8,928 bases of DNA from NCBI GenBank assembly GCA_029556045.1, contig JAKQGS010000502.1, positions 1-8,928 on the forward strand, read 5' to 3'. The position numbers and the translations under genes are program-made. The stretch is from Pseudomonadota bacterium. GTDB lineage: Bacteria; Bdellovibrionota; Oligoflexia; Oligoflexales; Oligoflexaceae. Below the pieces are notes generated by a model. The model made no database searches and was not told the origin of the DNA. It saw nothing but the letters and a program-made list of their open reading frames with translations. The first letter of the stretch is position 1. The number at the start of each line of letters is the position of its first letter. Shown in pieces: positions 6,239 to 8,928 of this stretch.

Positions 6239-7717
6239 ATGAGCGAACCGACAAATACGATTAAGATGAAGTTGAATGGCCGCGAAGTCACCGCCACCAA
6301 AGGCATGACGGTGATGGAAGTGGCGCAACGCGAAAAAGTGAAAATACCCCACTTCTGCTGGCATCCCGGCCTGAAAGTGGCTGGGGTCTGTCGCTTCTGT
6401 ATGGTGGAAGTGGTGGGGCGTCCCAAATTGGAGATCGCCTGCAACCTGCCCGTGGCGGAAGGTATGGAGATCAACACCGAATCCGAGAAGTCTAAAGATG
6501 CCCACAAATGGGCTCTTGAGTTCCATCTGGTCAACCATCCCCTGGATTGCCCCATCTGTGATCAGGCGGGGGAGTGTGGCCTGCAGGACTATTATATGGA
6601 AGTGGGGCAATACCAGAGCCAGATGACCAGACCCAAGGTGCTGAAGCCCAAAGCCCTGGAAGTGGGCGGTGACCTGGTGTTGGATACCGAGCGCTGCATC
6701 CTGTGCTCTCGCTGCGTGCGGTTTGAAGATGAGGTCACCAAAACCGGGGCCCTGGGAATTTTTGACCGCGGTGATCGTGCCATCATCGGCACCTATCCCG
6801 GGCGCAAATTGGAACACAATTACACCGGTAACCTCGTGGACGTCTGTCCTGTTGGGGCCTTTACTCAGAAAAGTTTCCGTTTCAAACAACGGGTGTGGTT
6901 CCTCAAAGACAAAAAAGCCACCTGTCCCGGTTGTTCAACCGGTTGCAGTGTGCGGGTTTATGCCAAACCGGAATCCCGTAAGTTCTTCCGCCTGAAACCC
7001 GAGTACTCGGAAGTCAATAAATACTGGATGTGCGACACCGGTCGGCAGTCATACGACCACCTCAACAAAGAAAACCGTCTCCTCTATGCCCGGGCTGATG
7101 GGCACGATGTGACCTTCGAGGATGGTCTGGGAGTCCTGGGGCAGAAACTGTCCACCACTCCCGTCACCGATATGGCTCTGCTGGTTTCCGCACAATATAC
7201 CAACGAAGAGTACGAAGATCTGTTTAGCTTCTTTGTGCGTCAACTGGGTGTGCAACGGGTCTACCAATGGCGCGAGCCATCGGAAAAGCGCGAGGCGTTT
7301 GATGGCATTCTGCAGCGGGGCGATCGCAACGCCAACACCTTCGGATTAGTGGAATCCCTGAAGAAGTTTGGCTTCAAAGGCGACGTGAAAAATGAATTCG
7401 ACGACCTCATGACCGCTAAACCCAAAGTCGTCATCGCCCTGGCGCCGGAACTGTCGGCAACGTTCCCGAATCTGCCGCAGCAGATGCAGTCTCTGGCGAC
7501 CCTGCCATTTGTTTCCCTGTGGACCGTGGAGGGTCATTCCCAGCGCTTTAACTTTGCTCATGCGCTTCCCATGAAAGGTTTTGCGGAAAAACCGGGAACC
7601 TTTAAAAACTTTGAGGGTCGCATCGGTCAATTGGAAGCCGTTTTCCCTGCCGGAGCGGAACACGCCCGCTCCGTCTCCGAGACGGTTGCACTATTGGCCA
7701 AGGGAATGGGAAAATAA
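6239..7717 (+). CDS. nuoG: NADH-quinone oxidoreductase subunit NuoG, short form, with four Fe-S clusters
   Basis: Large electron-wire subunit between NuoE/F and NuoI. All ligand sets are seen: 2Fe-2S at Cys40, Cys51, Cys54, Cys68; His-Cys3 4Fe-4S at His100, Cys104, Cys107, Cys113 (HPLDCPICDQAGECG); 4Fe-4S at Cys153, Cys156, Cys159, Cys203 (ERCILCSRC, DVCPVGA); and an N7-type extra 4Fe-4S at Cys229, Cys232, Cys236, Cys265 (CPGCSTGC, WMCDTGR). N7 is found only in some bacterial NuoG. The protein has 492 residues, against about 780 in Thermus and 908 in E. coli, so the molybdopterin-oxidoreductase-like domain (from about 270) is much reduced. It still ends with the family-like FAEKPGTFKNFEGR block and then stops cleanly, so a late frameshift is unlikely. 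AAAGG (6225-6229) lies nine bases before the start, and nuoF ends 26 bases upstream. Confidence 0.95.
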   Translation: MSEPTNTIKMKLNGREVTATKGMTVMEVAQREKVKIPHFCWHPGLKVAGVCRFCMVEVVGRPKLEIACNLPVAEGMEINTESEKSKDAHKWALEFHLVNHPLDCPICDQAGECGLQDYYMEVGQYQSQMTRPKVLKPKALEVGGDLVLDTERCILCSRCVRFEDEVTKTGALGIFDRGDRAIIGTYPGRKLEHNYTGNLVDVCPVGAFTQKSFRFKQRVWFLKDKKATCPGCSTGCSVRVYAKPESRKFFRLKPEYSEVNKYWMCDTGRQSYDHLNKENRLLYARADGHDVTFEDGLGVLGQKLSTTPVTDMALLVSAQYTNEEYEDLFSFFVRQLGVQRVYQWREPSEKREAFDGILQRGDRNANTFGLVESLKKFGFKGDVKNEFDDLMTAKPKVVIALAPELSATFPNLPQQMQSLATLPFVSLWTVEGHSQRFNFAHALPMKGFAEKPGTFKNFEGRIGQLEAVFPAGAEHARSVSETVALLAKGMGK

Positions 7718-7734
7718 TCATCAGGATGGATTGT

Positions 7735-7758
7735 CCAGATGCTGCGATGGGCATCTGG
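7735..7758 (+). other. perfect 8-bp hairpin between nuoG and nuoI
   Basis: CCAGATGC (7735-7742) and GCATCTGG (7751-7758) are exact inverted copies around the loop TGCGATGG. It lies 18 bases after the nuoG stop. The alternative nuoI ATG (7739) is inside its left arm, which would hide that start in a stem. No T run follows, so it is not an intrinsic terminator. It could be an mRNA processing or stability element; this is inference. Confidence 0.5.
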
Positions 7759-7766
7759 TGTCGCGA

Positions 7767-7773
7767 AAGGAAG
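7767..7773 (+). promoter_or_regulatory. Shine-Dalgarno deciding the nuoI start
   Basis: AAGGAAG precedes the ATG at 7784 by ten bases. The rival in-frame ATG at 7739 has only AGGA at 7723-7726 with a 12-base spacer and is folded into the hairpin, so 7784 is preferred. Confidence 0.45.
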
Positions 7774-7783
7774 ATGGTCAAAT

Positions 7784-8401
7784 ATGGGTGTTAAAAAAGT
7801 TGAACTGCCGCCGTTGGATACCAATGTTGCACAAGCCGCCTGGGGGTATTTTTCCTCCATCATGGCCGGTATGAATCATACGATTAAAATCATGTACCGT
7901 CGCCTCTCCGGCATCGATAAGCCCGTCACCATCGAATGGCCGGAAGCCCCGGTCACCTACGGGGATCGCTTTAAAGGAAAACACTTTTTAACCCGCCGCG
8001 ATGACGGTCAGGTCCGCTGCACCGCCTGCTTTCTCTGCGCCACCAATTGTCCGGCCCAATGCATTCACATCGAAGCGGGTCAGCATCCCGATAACGAAAT
8101 CGAAAAGTATCCGGTGCGTTTTGAAATCGATATCCTTCGCTGCGTTTTCTGTGGTTTTTGCGAAGAAGCCTGCCCGGTTGACGCCATTCGCCTCGGTCCG
8201 GAATACCTGATGGTGGGGAACGCGGAAGAAAAATGGATTTACACCAAAGATTATCTTACCGCGCGGCCGGAATTGAACACCGGCATCACCAGTATTAAAG
8301 AAGAGAATACCAAACACGTCACCATTCACTCCGTGCCGGATAGCCATAATTATATGGCGGATGCGCCCCATGGGGGGCAGCACCATCACCCACATCTTTA
8401 A
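7784..8401 (+). CDS. nuoI: NADH-quinone oxidoreductase subunit NuoI, 8Fe ferredoxin type
   Basis: TYKY subunit carrying clusters N6a and N6b, linking NuoG to the terminal cluster next to the quinone site. From the ATG at 7784 it has 205 residues; the in-frame ATG at 7739 would add MLRWASGVAKGRWSN, which is not family-like. A probably amphipathic N-terminal segment (about 12-40, AWGYFSSIMAGMNHTIKIMY) fits docking to the membrane arm. Two complete C-x2-C-x2-C-x3-C motifs follow: Cys79, 82, 85, 89 (RCTACFLCATNCP) and Cys120, 123, 126, 130 (RCVFCGFCEEACP). The end is unusual, with eight histidines in the last 28 residues, finishing HGGQHHHPHL. Normally nuoH sits between nuoG and nuoI; here it does not. 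The stop TAA (8399-8401) overlaps the lpxK stop on the other strand. It is the last gene of the operon. Confidence 0.95.
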   Translation: MGVKKVELPPLDTNVAQAAWGYFSSIMAGMNHTIKIMYRRLSGIDKPVTIEWPEAPVTYGDRFKGKHFLTRRDDGQVRCTACFLCATNCPAQCIHIEAGQHPDNEIEKYPVRFEIDILRCVFCGFCEEACPVDAIRLGPEYLMVGNAEEKWIYTKDYLTARPELNTGITSIKEENTKHVTIHSVPDSHNYMADAPHGGQHHHPHL

Positions 8402-8928
8402 AAAATTTTTTGTAGCTCCTGCCGCACCGTCTCCGGGTGCCAGGTTAGGCTTTGCTCCAGGATAAAAGCGGGCACCCCCAAGTCATGAAAAATTTCAGGG
8501 TCGCGCCAGTAGTCTTTGGCGGTGGTGATCACCGCATCGGGGCGGGTGCTCTCCAACATGGTCAGGATCTCGCCCCGTTGAAAACGATGATGATCCGCTT
8601 TGACGATCGTTCCTGCGACTTCCGCCAACACCTCAGCCGCTTCGGTCACCCGCTGTGGACGGGCGATGGCGGTGACCACAATGGCGCGGCGCGGCATATG
8701 GGTGATGACCTCCTGCAGGGGGTGCAGCGTGTCGTTGTGGAACAGAATGGGTATCAGCACCTTACCAAAAGTTTCCAGTAGCTGCCGATCCCGCGGGGCC
8801 AGATGCTTGCGGGGATGGGAGGTGGTGAGGGCGATCGCGTGACAGCGCTTGAGGTTGCCGATGGGTTCCCGCAGAATCCCCCAAGGTAACAAACGATGAT
8901 TACCAAAGGCCTGATCCCCGTTGATAAG
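8398..8928 (-). CDS. lpxK: tetraacyldisaccharide 4'-kinase LpxK, C-terminal part (runs off right edge)
   Basis: Inner-membrane-associated kinase that phosphorylates the 4' position of the lipid A disaccharide precursor. Its presence implies an outer membrane with LPS. The last 176 codons are present; the frame is open to base 8928, so roughly the first half of a usual protein of about 330 residues, including the Walker A motif, lies outside. Seen in order: GDQAFGNHRLLPWGILREP, matching the family block with GFGN and LPAGPLRE; the TAIARPQR segment; ADHHRFQRGEIL, matching the conserved DHH motif; and VITTAKDYW, matching the family TTEKD with Ala in place of Glu. A TTG at 8892 is in frame but internal to a conserved block, so it is not the start. 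It is convergent with the nuo operon, and its last codons (KIF-stop) are encoded by an A6T6 tract. Confidence 0.93.
   Translation of the reverse strand, partial: LINGDQAFGNHRLLPWGILREPIGNLKRCHAIALTTSHPRKHLAPRDRQLLETFGKVLIPILFHNDTLHPLQEVITHMPRRAIVVTAIARPQRVTEAAEVLAEVAGTIVKADHHRFQRGEILTMLESTRPDAVITTAKDYWRDPEIFHDLGVPAFILEQSLTWHPETVRQELQKIF

Noticed and set aside
7718..7783. Remnant of a frameshifted NuoG C-terminus or of nuoH
   Set aside because: The gap is only 66 bases, and I see no NuoG-like or NuoH-like peptide in any frame of it.
7320..8838. Two GCGATCGC octamers (7320-7327 and 8831-8838) resembling the cyanobacterial HIP1 repeat
   Set aside because: Only two copies occur, both in coding sequence, and nothing else points to a cyanobacterium.

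Overview
The window is ordinary bacterial chromosome, densely coding and of moderate GC content. It comes from a Gram-negative organism, because a lipid A kinase (LpxK) gene runs off the right edge. The genes suggest a proteobacterium or a related LPS-bearing lineage; nothing visible fixes the taxon more closely. No RNA gene, CRISPR array, insertion sequence, phage gene or transfer signature was found.

Layout. (1) Bases 1-343, minus strand: the N-terminal part of an unrecognised acidic protein that runs off the left edge. (2) Bases 344-550: a 207-base gap with no convincing gene. (3) Bases 551-2368, minus: a complete aspartyl-tRNA synthetase (aspS) with the sequence marks of a non-discriminating enzyme. 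(4) Bases 2369-2651: a 283-base divergent promoter region. (5) Bases 2652-8401, plus: five co-directional genes for the hydrophilic arm of NADH:quinone oxidoreductase (complex I): a fused nuoCD, then nuoE, nuoF, nuoG and nuoI. (6) Bases 8398-8928, minus: the C-terminal half of lpxK, overlapping the nuoI stop codon by four bases.

How the genes work together. NuoF (FMN, NADH site, one 4Fe-4S cluster) and NuoE (2Fe-2S) take electrons from NADH. NuoG carries a chain of four Fe-S clusters. NuoI carries two 4Fe-4S clusters and leads to the quinone site, to which NuoCD contributes. All expected cluster ligands are present. The His and Tyr that contact the quinone headgroup in NuoD are also kept, so this looks like a working quinone-reducing complex I arm rather than a hydrogenase relative.

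The notable point is what is absent. The cluster is bounded by a divergent gene on the left and a convergent gene on the right, yet it lacks nuoB and every membrane subunit (nuoA, nuoH, nuoJ-N). Those must lie elsewhere if the complex is complete. NuoG is also short (492 residues), and NuoI has a histidine-rich tail. I did not find a novel defence, mobile or metabolic system; the findings are oddities of an otherwise housekeeping region.
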